Shown here: positions 31,994-41,421 of the stretch, one piece after another
Numbering within the stretch: the first letter of the stretch is position 1
How the letters are laid out: every line of letters begins with the position of its first letter
Assembly (NCBI RefSeq): GCF_016861975.1
Contig: NZ_BOMB01000021.1
Location: 284,717 to 348,716 of the forward strand
DNA from: Actinocatenispora rupis
GTDB lineage: Bacteria; Actinomycetota; Actinomycetes; Mycobacteriales; Micromonosporaceae
Direction: 5' to 3'
DNA: 64,000 bases
Made by a program: the position numbers and the translations under genes
The notes under the pieces: model-generated
Seen by the model: the letters and a program-made list of their open reading frames with translations, nothing else
What the model was told of the DNA's origin: nothing
The model's database searches: none

Positions 31994-34840
31994 ATGTCTC
32001 GTGGCCGAACGCGCCTGTCCCGCGGCCGTACCGGACCGATCCTGTTGGTCGCGCTCGGCTGCGTGGCCGCGCTGCTGACGGCGGGGCCGGCGAGTGCCGG
32101 CGCGCCGCGCGCGGTGACGGACTACTGCCAGGGGCACTGCAACGACGTCCTGCCGCCGGGGGAGAACGGAAACGCCACGCTGGCGGACATCCTGGCGAAC
32201 CGTACGCTCGGAACGCGGCCGGCGCACACGGCGGACCAGTTGGGGAAGTACGGGGATCTGGCGACGGGGTACCGGGAGCTGACGGACGACACGATCGGGC
32301 GGTACTTCAACGATTCGTCGTTGGGTGTGCCGGCGGACCAGGTGGCGAGCAGCATCTCGCCGCGGTCGGACGTGACGATCGTGCGGGACAGGGCGACGGG
32401 CGTGCCGCACGTGTACGGGACGACGCGGTCGGGGACGGAGTTCGGCGCGGGGTACGCGGCGGGCCAGGACCGGTTGTGGTTGATGGATCTGTTCCGGCAC
32501 GTGGGGCGCGGTGAGTTGACGGGGTTCGCGGGTGGCGCGCCGGCGAACCGCGCGTTGGAGCAGGCGTTCTGGCGGCAGGCGCCGTACTCGGAGCAGGATC
32601 TGCAGGACCAGGTGGACCGGGTGGCGGCGTCGGGTTCCCGTGGGGCGCAGGCGTACCAGGACGTGAAGTCCTATGTGGACGGTGTGAACGCGTACATCGA
32701 CGCGGTGTACCCGGCGCGGACGTTTCCGGGGGAGTACGACCTGACGGGGCACGTGGATCCGGTCACGAACGCGGGCGGGATCGACCATTTCCGGCCGACG
32801 GACCTGGTCGCGATCGCGTCGGTGATCGGCGCGCTGTTCGGTGCCGGCGGTGGCGGTGAGGTGGGCAACGCGCTGGTGAAGCAGGCGTTCGACGCGAAGT
32901 ACGGGGTGGCCGAGGGCGACCGGTTGTGGCAGGCGTTCCGGGAGCAGAACGATCCGGAGGCGGTCCTGACCGTCCACGATGGACACACGTTCCCGTACGG
33001 CGGGGCCGGTGCGGACGCGCCGAGCGTGGCGATGCCGGACCCGGGATCCGTGACGCCGCAACCGATCGTGGTCGATCCGACGGGTTCGGCGGGGTCGTCG
33101 GCGACCGCGGCGCGGAAGTCGGTACCCGGTCGGCTCGGCGCCGCGGCCGGCATGTTCAACCACGGCGTACTCCCGGCCGACCTGCTGGATTCCCCGAAGC
33201 GCGGCATGTCCAACGCGTTGGTGGTCTCGGCCGCGCACTCGGCCGGCGGCCACCCGGTCGCCGTCTTCGGCCCGCAGACCGGGTACTACGCGCCGCAGCT
33301 GCTGATGCTGGAGGAGTTGGAGGGGCCGGGGATCAGCGCGCGGGGCGCGGCGTTCGCCGGGCTGAGCTTCTACGTACAGCTGGGCCGCGGCGCCGACTAC
33401 TCGTGGAGCGCGACGTCGGCCGGCCAGGACATCACCGACACGTACGCGGTGCCGTTGTGCAACGCGGACGGGTCGGCGCCGACGAAGGATTCGCTGTCGT
33501 ACGAGTACCACGGGTCGTGTCTGCCGATGCAGAAGCTGGAGCGCGACGACGCGTGGACGCCGACGCTGGCGGACCAGACGCCGGCCGGGTCGTACAAGCT
33601 GGTGATGTACCGGACGAAGTACGGGCTGGTGCAGTCGCGGGCGACGGTGGGCGGGAAACCGGTGGTGTTCACGAGTCTGCGGTCGAGCTACCTGCGCGAG
33701 GTGGACTCGATCGTCGGCTTCCAGGAGTTCAACGACCCGGACGCGATCCGTTCGGCGAGCGACTTCCAGCACGCGGCGGCCGACGTGAACTACACGTTCA
33801 ACTGGTTCTACGTGGACTCCAGGGACACCGCGTACTTCAACTCCGGTGACAACCCGGTACGGCCGGCGGACGTGGACTTCGACCTGCCGGTGAAGGCGCA
33901 GCAGCGGTACGAGTGGCAGGGGTGGAACCCGGACGACAACTCGGCGACGTACACGCCGTTCGCGGCGCATCCGCAGTCGGTGAACCAGGACTACTACGTG
34001 AGCTGGAACAACAAGCAGGCGCTGGACTACGGTACCGCCGGTCCGGGCGACGGCCCGGTGCACCGGGTGAACCTGCTGGACGACCGGGTCCGCACGCTCG
34101 TCCACAGTGGACAGCCGGTGACCCGGGCCGACCTGACGAGGGCGATGGCCGACGCGGCGAACACCGACCTGCGCGGCGAGGACGTACTTCCGTTGGCGCT
34201 CAAGGTGATCGGCTCGGCGCCGGTCACCGATCCGGACCTGGCGAAGGTGGTGAACGCGCTGAAGTCGTGGCAGGCGGCCGGATCGCACCGGCTGCCCGCG
34301 AAGGCCGGCGACAAGTCCTATGTGGACGCCGACACCATCCGGGTACTCGACGCCTGGTGGCCGCTGCTGGTGCACGCCGAGTTCGCGCCCGGCATGGGCG
34401 ACGACCTCTACCAGGCACAGACGGGTACGTTGCAGCTCAACGACTCCCCGTCCGGCGGGCAGAACGGCGGCACCGGCGGCGGCGACGTGAACGAGTCCCA
34501 GTCGCACAAGGGATCCTCGTTCCAGTACGGCTGGTGGAGCTACAGCTCCAAGGACCTGCGTACGGTGCTGGGCGAGCCGGTGTCGGCGCCGCTCGGCCGC
34601 GCGTACTGCGGGGGCGGCGAGCTGTCCGCCTGCCGTACGGCGCTGCTGGACAGCCTCCGGCAGGCGGCGGCCGAACCGGCCGACCAGGTGTACCCGGGCG
34701 ACGCGGACTGCGACGCGGGGGACCAGTGGTGCGCCGACTCGATCGTGCAGCACCCGCTGGGCGGCATCACCGACCCGACGATCGGCTGGCAGAACCGCCC
34801 CACGTTCCAGCAGGTCGTGCAGTACCAGGCGCACCGCTGA
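31994..34840 (+). CDS. Secreted penicillin acylase-family N-terminal nucleophile hydrolase
   Basis: 948-aa precursor. A Sec signal peptide covers about residues 1-35 (basic start, GPILLVALGCVAALLTAGP, ASAGA). The alpha-chain region contains VTIVRDRATGVPHVYGTT and GYAAGQDRLWLMDLFRH, typical of the family. The predicted self-cleavage site is before Ser406 in GMSNALVV, which becomes the nucleophile of the beta chain. Family members cleave side chains from beta-lactams, cyclic lipopeptides or acyl-homoserine lactones; which applies here is unknown. It lies downstream of palindrome copy B and is followed by a terminator. Confidence 0.9.
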   Translation: MSRGRTRLSRGRTGPILLVALGCVAALLTAGPASAGAPRAVTDYCQGHCNDVLPPGENGNATLADILANRTLGTRPAHTADQLGKYGDLATGYRELTDDTIGRYFNDSSLGVPADQVASSISPRSDVTIVRDRATGVPHVYGTTRSGTEFGAGYAAGQDRLWLMDLFRHVGRGELTGFAGGAPANRALEQAFWRQAPYSEQDLQDQVDRVAASGSRGAQAYQDVKSYVDGVNAYIDAVYPARTFPGEYDLTGHVDPVTNAGGIDHFRPTDLVAIASVIGALFGAGGGGEVGNALVKQAFDAKYGVAEGDRLWQAFREQNDPEAVLTVHDGHTFPYGGAGADAPSVAMPDPGSVTPQPIVVDPTGSAGSSATAARKSVPGRLGAAAGMFNHGVLPADLLDSPKRGMSNALVVSAAHSAGGHPVAVFGPQTGYYAPQLLMLEELEGPGISARGAAFAGLSFYVQLGRGADYSWSATSAGQDITDTYAVPLCNADGSAPTKDSLSYEYHGSCLPMQKLERDDAWTPTLADQTPAGSYKLVMYRTKYGLVQSRATVGGKPVVFTSLRSSYLREVDSIVGFQEFNDPDAIRSASDFQHAAADVNYTFNWFYVDSRDTAYFNSGDNPVRPADVDFDLPVKAQQRYEWQGWNPDDNSATYTPFAAHPQSVNQDYYVSWNNKQALDYGTAGPGDGPVHRVNLLDDRVRTLVHSGQPVTRADLTRAMADAANTDLRGEDVLPLALKVIGSAPVTDPDLAKVVNALKSWQAAGSHRLPAKAGDKSYVDADTIRVLDAWWPLLVHAEFAPGMGDDLYQAQTGTLQLNDSPSGGQNGGTGGGDVNESQSHKGSSFQYGWWSYSSKDLRTVLGEPVSAPLGRAYCGGGELSACRTALLDSLRQAAAEPADQVYPGDADCDAGDQWCADSIVQHPLGGITDPTIGWQNRPTFQQVVQYQAHR

Positions 34841-34847
34841 CGGCGCG

Positions 34848-34883
34848 CGCCCGGCGGGTGCACCCCTCGCCACCCGCCGGGCG
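34848..34883. terminator. Bidirectional terminator after the acylase gene
   Basis: CGCCCGGCGGGTG and CACCCGCCGGGCG make a perfect 13-bp stem with a 10-nt loop. It lies directly between the acylase stop (34840) and the stop of the convergent membrane-protein gene (34884). Confidence 0.8.
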
Positions 34884-35402
34884 TCACGCCGTCGCGGTCC
34901 CCGGCACCGTCCCGGTACGGCCGGCGAGCACCCGGATGTGCCGGTACGCCAACAGGAGTGGCACGATCCCGACCACGCCGAACGAGCAGTCGACGGCGCG
35001 CCAGTACAACGGGATGCCGCGCAGCGGGCCGGCGATCAGCGCCAGCGGGACGACGGCGACGCAGGCGATCATGCCGAACCGGACGACCCACTCGTTGCGT
35101 ACCGGGTCGCGCAGCGGGCCGTAGAAGGCGACCGCGATGACCAGGTGCGCGAACGCCAACCAGTCCGTCCCGTACGCCAGGTACGGGTAGCGGTGGCCGG
35201 CGTCGGCCAGCCCGTCCGCGACACGTTCCAGGAAGGCGACCGGCTCGGGCAGCCAGCGCGCCGCGTCGATGCCGTGCAGCACCTCGACCAGCAACCGGGA
35301 CTCGGACACCAGCGGGAACGCGGTGACCCCGCTGACGACCAGCCCGATCACGAACAGCACCAACCACATCCGCACCCGGCGTACCCGGGTCCGATCCGTC
35401 AT
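34884..35402 (-). CDS. Four-helix membrane protein, unknown function
   Basis: 172 aa with hydrophobic helices at about residues 8-28, 74-92, 105-125 and 135-150. No family is recognised. Motif-like residues: RYPYLAYGTDWLAFAHLVIA and FYGPLRDPVRNEWVVRFGM. ATG 35402 is the better start, though it lacks a clear ribosome site; GTG 35444 is possible. Its function is unknown. Confidence 0.75.
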   Translation of the reverse strand: MTDRTRVRRVRMWLVLFVIGLVVSGVTAFPLVSESRLLVEVLHGIDAARWLPEPVAFLERVADGLADAGHRYPYLAYGTDWLAFAHLVIAVAFYGPLRDPVRNEWVVRFGMIACVAVVPLALIAGPLRGIPLYWRAVDCSFGVVGIVPLLLAYRHIRVLAGRTGTVPGTATA

Positions 35403-35488
35403 GACCAGGAGTATGCCGGCGCGGTGTGGAGATTCCGTGCGCACGATGTGTGGGTTGCCGGCGACCCGGCGGGCGGTAGCGTCGGGGG

Positions 35489-35857
35489 ATGAGCGTGGGC
35501 AGCGCCGAGGAGGTCGACGTGGCGGTCGCGGTCGCCGCGTGGGCCGCCGGCGACACCGTCCTCGACGTACGCACCCCGGAGGAGTACGCGCTGGGGCACG
35601 TGACCGGCGCGCTCAACGTACCGCTGGGGCGGCTCGCGGTGGCGGCGCGCGACCTGCCCGCCGGGCAACTGATCACGGTGTGTACCAGCGGCGGACGGTC
35701 CTGGCGCGCGGCGCATTTGCTGGCCCGCCAGGGACGTACGGCGCTGTCGGTGCGCGGCGGCACGAAGGCGTGGCGCGCCGCCGGGCACCCGGTCACGACC
35801 GGCCCGACCCCGGGTACGCGGCGCCGCTCCGGCCTGCTCCGCCGCCTCTTCGGCTGA
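35489..35857 (+). CDS. Rhodanese-domain protein
   Basis: 122 aa, a single rhodanese domain: VLDVRTPEEYALGHVTGALN and the active loop TVCTSGGRS, with Cys as sulfur carrier. A basic C-terminal tail (TRRRSGLLRRLFG) follows. It may take part in sulfur transfer or thiol stress. It is divergent from the membrane-protein gene at 34884-35402. Confidence 0.9.
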   Translation: MSVGSAEEVDVAVAVAAWAAGDTVLDVRTPEEYALGHVTGALNVPLGRLAVAARDLPAGQLITVCTSGGRSWRAAHLLARQGRTALSVRGGTKAWRAAGHPVTTGPTPGTRRRSGLLRRLFG

Positions 35858-35891
35858 CCGCGGCACCCGGGGACCTCGTCCAGCCCGCGAG

Positions 35892-36476
35892 TCACGGCAG
35901 CAGGTCCGCCAGCACCGGCGCGTACGGCACGTCCAGCACCGCGCGCGCCGCACGCCCCGCCCGGTACGCCACCCGTACCGTCGCGCCGGTGCGGAGCAGC
36001 GCCGGGAAGCGCGGGTCGCCGTCGCCGAGGAACCGGAAGTGCCGCACGCACCCCTGCGCCCCGTCCCGGTCCACCCACCCCACCACCACCGTGTACGCCG
36101 TGGTCGAGCCGCCGCGCGCGGTGTGCCGGTGCCGCCGCTCCACCCGCGTCACCCGCGCGTCGGCGTGCGTTCCGTTGCGCCGCAACAGATGCAGCCGCAG
36201 CACCCGCACCCACCCCCGGGTACGGTGCCCGACGGTGAACCCGGCGGCCAGCCCGGCCGCCGCGCCCACCGGCAGCCCCGCCACGCCCGGCCGTACGCCG
36301 AGCAGCGCGGGCAGCAGGTCCCACGACACCCAGGCGCCGGCCACCATCCCGCCGAACAGCGCGCCGGCGACCAGTGCCACCAGTACGCCGGCCCACGTCG
36401 CGGTGACGGCGACGCGCACCGGCCGGGGCACCGGGCCGACACCCGTACCGGCCGGCGCGGTGACCGGCTCAGCCAC
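35892..36476 (-). CDS. Membrane protein linked to MoxR/VWA operon 1
   Basis: 194 aa. Two hydrophobic helices (about residues 25-48 and 66-85) precede a soluble C-terminal part with beta strands (TTAYTVVVGWVDRDGAQ, FRFLGDGDPRFPALLRTGATVRVAYR), reminiscent of DUF3592-type proteins. Its GTG start overlaps the VWA gene stop by 8 nt, so it is the last gene of the MoxR/VWA operon. Function unknown. Confidence 0.75.
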   Translation of the reverse strand: MAEPVTAPAGTGVGPVPRPVRVAVTATWAGVLVALVAGALFGGMVAGAWVSWDLLPALLGVRPGVAGLPVGAAAGLAAGFTVGHRTRGWVRVLRLHLLRRNGTHADARVTRVERRHRHTARGGSTTAYTVVVGWVDRDGAQGCVRHFRFLGDGDPRFPALLRTGATVRVAYRAGRAARAVLDVPYAPVLADLLP

Positions 36477-38427
36477 GCCGGCGGCGGGCCCGCAGGTAGT
36501 CGCTGACGACCGCGGCGCCCAGCCCGTCCGGATCGGGCGTCACGACCCGCCCCGCCGTACGCCGGGCGACCAGGTCCACGAACCGGTGCAGCCGCGGGTC
36601 CTCGCCCAGCATGAACACGGTCAGCGCCGCGCCCAACCGGGCCAGGTGGTCCAGCTCGGCCATCGTGACCCGCAGCGTCTCCGGATCCGGCGGGTAGTCG
36701 AACACGCCTTCCCCGTCGGGCGTCAGCCGCGCCGTCGGCTCGCCGTCCGTCACCACCAGCAGTACGGGTTGGGCGTCGGGGTGGCGGCGCAGGTGCCGGC
36801 CGGCGAGCAGCAGCGCGTGATGCAGGTTCGTGCCCTGCTCGTACGCCCCGTCGAGGCCGACCAGCTCGTCCGCCGTCACCGTGTGCGCCAGCCGCCCGAA
36901 CGTGATCAGCTCCAGCGCGTCCGTCCGGAACCTGGTACGTACCAGGTGGTGCAGGGCAAGCGCGGTGCGCTTCATCGGCACCCAGCGACCCTCCGCCACC
37001 ATCGACCAGGACGTGTCGACGCACAGCGCCACCGCCGCCCGGCTACGCGCCTCGGTCTCGGCGACCTCGACGTCGTCCAGCGTCAGCAGCGCGTCGCCGC
37101 CGCCGGTCGCGCGGCGCAGCACCGCGTTCGTGACCGTACGCGGGATGTCCCAGGGCTCGGTGTCGCCGAACTCCCACGGCCGGCTCGACCCCGTCGGCTC
37201 GCCCGCCGCGCCCGCCCGCCGCGTCTCCCGCTGCCCGCCGCGCGCGGACAACCGGTCGGTCACGTCGCGCAGCGCGGTCTCGCCGAGCCGGCGCAGCGCG
37301 CGCGGCGACAGCCGCAGCGACCCGTCCGGCGCGCGCTCGAACAGCCCGTCCGCGCGCAGCGCCCGGTCCAGCTCCGCCAGCCGGCGCGCGTCGGCCACCG
37401 ACCGCGGCCCGAGCGTACGTTCCAGCGCCGCCAGGTCGATGTCCTCCAGCCGCGCCCCCGGGTACGCCTGGGACAGCTGCTCGGCCAGCGCGTCCAGCTC
37501 GGCCAGCTCGCCCAGGGCCCGCGCGCCGTCGCCCAGCCCCAGCGGCTGGTCGCCGTCGAACGACTCGCCGCCGCCCCAGTCGAAACCGGGCCGCAGCCCG
37601 CGCAACCGGGCGTCGAGCTCGTCCAGCGCCGAACCGATCCGCGGGTCACCGAACGCCTGCTGGGAGAGTTCGGCGAGCTCGGCCTGCTGGTCCGGGGTCA
37701 GCGAGTTCATCAACCGGGACGCCTCCGCCGACCGCTTGGCCAGCGCGTCGATCAGCTCCTCGACGTTCCGCGGCTGCTCCGGGAAGAACTCGCCGTGCCT
37801 GCGCATGAACTCGGCGAACCGCCGGTCCAGGTCCGGCGCGTTCGCCGCGCGCGCGGCGAGCAGGTCGTTCAGGTCCGCGAGCATCCGCCGGACCCGTTCG
37901 ACGTCGGCCGGGGTCACCTGCCGCATCGCGTCCCGCATCCCGGCGAACCGCTGGTCCAGCAGCTCCCGGCCCAGCAGATCCTGGATCTCCCGGTACGCCT
38001 CGGCGCCCTCCGCGCTGCGCCACGGATACTCCGCCAGCTCGCGTACGGCACCGGCCGGGTCCGGGGGCAGCGCGTCCAGCTGCATCTCCCGGAACCGCGC
38101 GTCGTCCGAACTCTCCGCCGCCAACGCCGACCGTTCCGCGTCCAGCGCCCGCGCCAGCAGCTCGCGCACCCGCTCCAGCGTGCCGTCCAGCCGGTACCGC
38201 TGGCGCAGCTCGCGGCGGCGCTCGTACACCCGCCGGGACAGCTCGTCCAGGCCGGGCCGGTCGTCGAGGCCGCGGCGCAGCAGCTCGTTCAGCGCCTGCC
38301 GCGGCGACGCGCCGGCGAGTACGTCGTCGCCGATGGCGTCCAGCGCCGCGCGCGGATCGTACGGCGGGGCCAGCGGGTCGGGGCCGCCCAGCCAGCGCTG
38401 GTACCGGAACGCCGGGTCACTGGTCAT
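36469..38427 (-). CDS. VWA-domain protein of MoxR operon 1
   Basis: 652 aa, no signal peptide. Residues 1-400 are charged and helical with no named domain. The C-terminal VWA domain has the metal site D471-T-S-W-S475, a Thr in EQGTNLHH and Asp in VVTDGEPT. Together with the ATPase gene just upstream (4-nt overlap) it forms a MoxR-VWA chaperone-like pair, similar to magnesium- or cobalt-chelatase partners but without other chelatase genes nearby. The target is unknown. Confidence 0.88.
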   Translation of the reverse strand: MTSDPAFRYQRWLGGPDPLAPPYDPRAALDAIGDDVLAGASPRQALNELLRRGLDDRPGLDELSRRVYERRRELRQRYRLDGTLERVRELLARALDAERSALAAESSDDARFREMQLDALPPDPAGAVRELAEYPWRSAEGAEAYREIQDLLGRELLDQRFAGMRDAMRQVTPADVERVRRMLADLNDLLAARAANAPDLDRRFAEFMRRHGEFFPEQPRNVEELIDALAKRSAEASRLMNSLTPDQQAELAELSQQAFGDPRIGSALDELDARLRGLRPGFDWGGGESFDGDQPLGLGDGARALGELAELDALAEQLSQAYPGARLEDIDLAALERTLGPRSVADARRLAELDRALRADGLFERAPDGSLRLSPRALRRLGETALRDVTDRLSARGGQRETRRAGAAGEPTGSSRPWEFGDTEPWDIPRTVTNAVLRRATGGGDALLTLDDVEVAETEARSRAAVALCVDTSWSMVAEGRWVPMKRTALALHHLVRTRFRTDALELITFGRLAHTVTADELVGLDGAYEQGTNLHHALLLAGRHLRRHPDAQPVLLVVTDGEPTARLTPDGEGVFDYPPDPETLRVTMAELDHLARLGAALTVFMLGEDPRLHRFVDLVARRTAGRVVTPDPDGLGAAVVSDYLRARRRRG

Positions 38428-39845
38428 CCGCCGTACACCACCGAGTCGGGGTCGGTGTCGGCCGGCTCCTTCGCCAGCCGGCGCGTCAGGTACAGGTGCT
38501 CCAGGGCCAGCTCGACGGCGGCGGCCCGGTGCCCCGGGTCGGCGTCCGCGGCCAGCCCGAACCGGTGCGCCACGTCGTCCAGGACCGCCAGGGTGGGCAG
38601 CGCGGCCAGCACCTCACCCGCCGGTACGCGCTCGCCGGTGAGTACCTGGTGCCCGTCGGAGACCGCGTCGGCCAGCGGCGTCAGGTCCAGCCCGGCCAGC
38701 CGCGCCCGGCCGGTCTCGGCGACCGCGCGGCGCAGCAGGTAGTGCAGGATCTCGTCCTCGCGGCCCTCCTCGCCCGGCTCGAACTCCAGCTTCCCCCGCA
38801 GTACGCCGGGCACCGTGGTCAGGTCGACGGGGCGGGCCACCGGCGGGTCGTCGCCGGTCAGCGCGGCACGCCGGAGCGCCGCCGCGGCCACCGTCTCGGC
38901 GCCGGCGATCGCGAACCGCGCCGACACCCCCGACCGCTGGTCGATCGCCTCCGAGTCGCGCAGCAGCCGGGACAGCCGCGCCAGCACCTCCACCAACGCG
39001 TCCGGTACGTCCGCGGCGAGCGCCGCCTCCTGCCGTACCAGGGTGATCTCGGCGGCCACGTCGAGCGGGTAGTGGGTGCGGATCTCCGCGCCGAACCGGT
39101 CCTTCAGCGGCGTGATGATCCGTCCCCGGTTGGTGTAGTCGTCCGGGTTGGCGCTGCCCACGAGCAGCACGTCCAGCGGCAGCCGGATCGTGTACCCGCG
39201 AACCTGGATGTCGCGCTCCTCCATCACGTTGAGCAGGCCGACCTGGATGCGTTCGGCCAGGTCGGGCAGCTCGTTGATGGCGACGATGCCGCGGTGCGCC
39301 CGCGGTACCAGGCCGTAGTGGATGGTCTCGGGGTCGCCCAGGCTGCGGCCCTCCGCGACCTTCACCGGGTCCACGTCACCGACCAGGTCGGCCACGCTGG
39401 TGTCCGGCGTCGCCAGCTTCTCCGTGTACCGCTCGGAGCGGTGCCGCCAGCTCACCGGCAGCTCGTCGCCCAGCTCGGCGGCACGGCGGACCGAGGCCGG
39501 CGTGATCGGCTGGTACGGGTGTTCGCCCAGCTCGGAACCGTCGATCACGGGCGTCCACTCGTCGAGCAGGCCCACCAGGCTGCGCAACAGCCGGGTCTTG
39601 CCCTGCCCGCGCTCACCGAGAAGTACGACGTCGTGTCCGGCGAGCAGGGCCCGTTCGAGCTGGGGCAGCACGGTGCCGTCGAAGCCGACGATGCCGGGCC
39701 AGGGGTCCTTGCCGGCGCGCAGCGCCGTCAGCAGGTTGTCACGCAGTTCGTCCCGGACGCCGCGGTGTCGGTGTCCGGTTGCCCGCAGCTCGCCAACGGT
39801 GCGGGCCAGTCCGGTCGGTGCGGTCGGAGTCGTCACCCGCACCAC
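38424..39845 (-). CDS. MoxR-type AAA+ ATPase of operon 1 (chelatase-like)
   Basis: 473 aa. Walker A is GERGQGKT at residues 77-84, the Walker B region is GIVAINELPDL and sensor 1 is VLLVGSANPDD. The pattern NVMEERDIQVRGYTIRLPLD is typical of the magnesium-chelatase BchI/MoxR clade. It first gene of a three-gene operon with the VWA and membrane genes. Starts at GTG 39845 or 39836 are both possible, with no clear ribosome site, so a leaderless or short-leader mRNA is possible. Confidence 0.9.
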   Translation of the reverse strand: MVRVTTPTAPTGLARTVGELRATGHRHRGVRDELRDNLLTALRAGKDPWPGIVGFDGTVLPQLERALLAGHDVVLLGERGQGKTRLLRSLVGLLDEWTPVIDGSELGEHPYQPITPASVRRAAELGDELPVSWRHRSERYTEKLATPDTSVADLVGDVDPVKVAEGRSLGDPETIHYGLVPRAHRGIVAINELPDLAERIQVGLLNVMEERDIQVRGYTIRLPLDVLLVGSANPDDYTNRGRIITPLKDRFGAEIRTHYPLDVAAEITLVRQEAALAADVPDALVEVLARLSRLLRDSEAIDQRSGVSARFAIAGAETVAAAALRRAALTGDDPPVARPVDLTTVPGVLRGKLEFEPGEEGREDEILHYLLRRAVAETGRARLAGLDLTPLADAVSDGHQVLTGERVPAGEVLAALPTLAVLDDVAHRFGLAADADPGHRAAAVELALEHLYLTRRLAKEPADTDPDSVVYGG

Positions 39846-39990
39846 GCTACGGCGCGAATCGCCCGACCGGCCACGCCGAATCCGGTCAACCGCCCCGGAC
39901 CCGCCCGGCGGGACCGCCGGCGCGGAACCGTTCGCCGGACCGGCACGGCCCCGTCACCCGCCGGTACGGCAGCGGTCGCCCGCCGGTTCG

Positions 39991-41016
39991 CTACTCGAAC
40001 TCGTCGCGGAACCGGACGGAGGCGCTGCCGCCTCGGCCGTGCGTGAAGCGCAGCTGACGACCGGCCGGACCGCTGGACGCGGGGCGCCGGCGGCGCGGCG
40101 AGTCGTGCCGCTCGGCCACGCCGGGCCGGCTGCCGAACCAGAGCCGGGACAGCGGACCCACCCGGCGCGCCGGCCGGGCCGCGAGCTGTGGCAGCCGGGT
40201 CCAGGACGCCGGCAGCAGGGCGGGCTTGGCGCTGGGCCGCTCCACCTGCTCGGGCCGCTCCGCCAGTTCCAGGCTGCGTCCGAAGCGCGGCAGCCGCATC
40301 GTGTCGAACGGGATCCGGTACAGGATCCGGCTCAGTACCAGGCCGAGCGGGATGGCGGCCGCGACGTCGGTGAGCCAGTGGTAGTCGATGTACACCATCG
40401 TCAGCGCGACGGTCATCGGCGCACCGATCCGGACCAGCCAGTACAGGAAGCGCGGCAGGTACGGGCCGATCAGCAGCATGAGCGCCCCGTACCACACGAT
40501 GGCGTTGCCGGTGTGGCCCGACGGGTACGCCATGCTGAACGGGCCGTCGGGGTGCGCGAACATCTCGACCGGGCCGTGGTGCGGCACCGCGCGGTTGCTC
40601 CACACCTTCACCGGCCCGATGCCGAGGTACGTCAGCAGGAACGCGGCGACCGGGATCAGCACCGGCCGGATCGACCGGCGCCGCCAGCCGAGGAACAGCG
40701 AGATCAGCAGCGTGCCGTACGTCAGCGGACCGCCCTGGCCGAGGCAGCTCAGCGCGTACGCCGACCACCAGCTCAGGGCGTTGCGATGGTTGTCCGACCA
40801 GTGCAGCGCGGCGAGGTCGAGGTCGAGCAGCCAGCGGTTGTTGAGGACGAGCCCGACCGTGATGACGGCGAAGATGGCCAGCATCACGGCGTCGAACCAC
40901 CAGCCGGTCGGCCGGACCCGCGGTGGGCCCGACCCGTCTGACGTGTGCACGGCCGAATGGCGTGGCCGCGGAATCCCCGTGCCCCGACTCACCAGCCGGT
41001 TGCCTCCCGTGGTCAT
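39991..41016 (-). CDS. PAP2-superfamily membrane phosphatase
   Basis: 341 aa with about six helices. Phosphatase motifs: KVWSNRAVP (degenerate first motif), YPSGHTGN (second, with catalytic His) and YIDYHWLTDV (third, His and Asp). The likely substrate is a lipid phosphate such as phosphatidate or undecaprenyl diphosphate. The C-terminal 100 residues are Arg/Pro/Ser-rich and probably cytoplasmic and disordered. Confidence 0.9.
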   Translation of the reverse strand: MTTGGNRLVSRGTGIPRPRHSAVHTSDGSGPPRVRPTGWWFDAVMLAIFAVITVGLVLNNRWLLDLDLAALHWSDNHRNALSWWSAYALSCLGQGGPLTYGTLLISLFLGWRRRSIRPVLIPVAAFLLTYLGIGPVKVWSNRAVPHHGPVEMFAHPDGPFSMAYPSGHTGNAIVWYGALMLLIGPYLPRFLYWLVRIGAPMTVALTMVYIDYHWLTDVAAAIPLGLVLSRILYRIPFDTMRLPRFGRSLELAERPEQVERPSAKPALLPASWTRLPQLAARPARRVGPLSRLWFGSRPGVAERHDSPRRRRPASSGPAGRQLRFTHGRGGSASVRFRDEFE

Positions 41017-41421
41017 GATCCTCTACCGGTCGTCGGTCGGCCCCGCCCGGAGCCGATGGTCTCGGTCAGCCAGGGCCACTGGCTCCGCCGCGATGGCGCA
41101 CCGCGTGGGCGCGGGCGATCGTCGACGTCGTGGTCCGGCGCTGTGCTCGGATCGCCCTCCTCGGTCTACCCGGGCCGTACAGCCGCTGCGCACTGCCCCC
41201 CGGCGTAGGCACGGTAGAACATCATCGCAAACCGGGCCGTCGTGTGCCCAACCGCAGGGCGGAGGTCACACCAGTACTCAACGAGGCGTGGTGCCGACTG
41301 GACTCGCCGTCAGCGCAACTTCTCGTATCGCCCGAAAACGTCCCGGCAGAAACCGTGCGGTACGTGGTGTCCACGCCGTTGTGACACCGCGTACCGCTGA
41401 TCAAGAATGCCTCGGCCCGGC
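41017..41421. other. 405-nt gap without a supported gene
   Basis: The stretch is less GC-rich toward its right end (CTTCTCGTATCGCCCGAAAAC). An open frame of 84 codons at 41130-41384 on the plus strand has no ribosome site and no known domain, so I do not call it. No tRNA fold, terminator or clear dyad was found. Confidence 0.6.

Noticed and set aside
31808..34873. 1021-codon open frame antisense to the acylase gene
   Set aside because: Composition is Arg/His/Val-rich with no domain, and the sense strand encodes a full N-terminal nucleophile hydrolase with a signal peptide.
41130..41384. 84-codon plus-strand frame in the gap before the quinone reductase gene
   Set aside because: No ribosome site, no recognised domain and mixed codon bias; it could be a gene remnant but cannot be supported.
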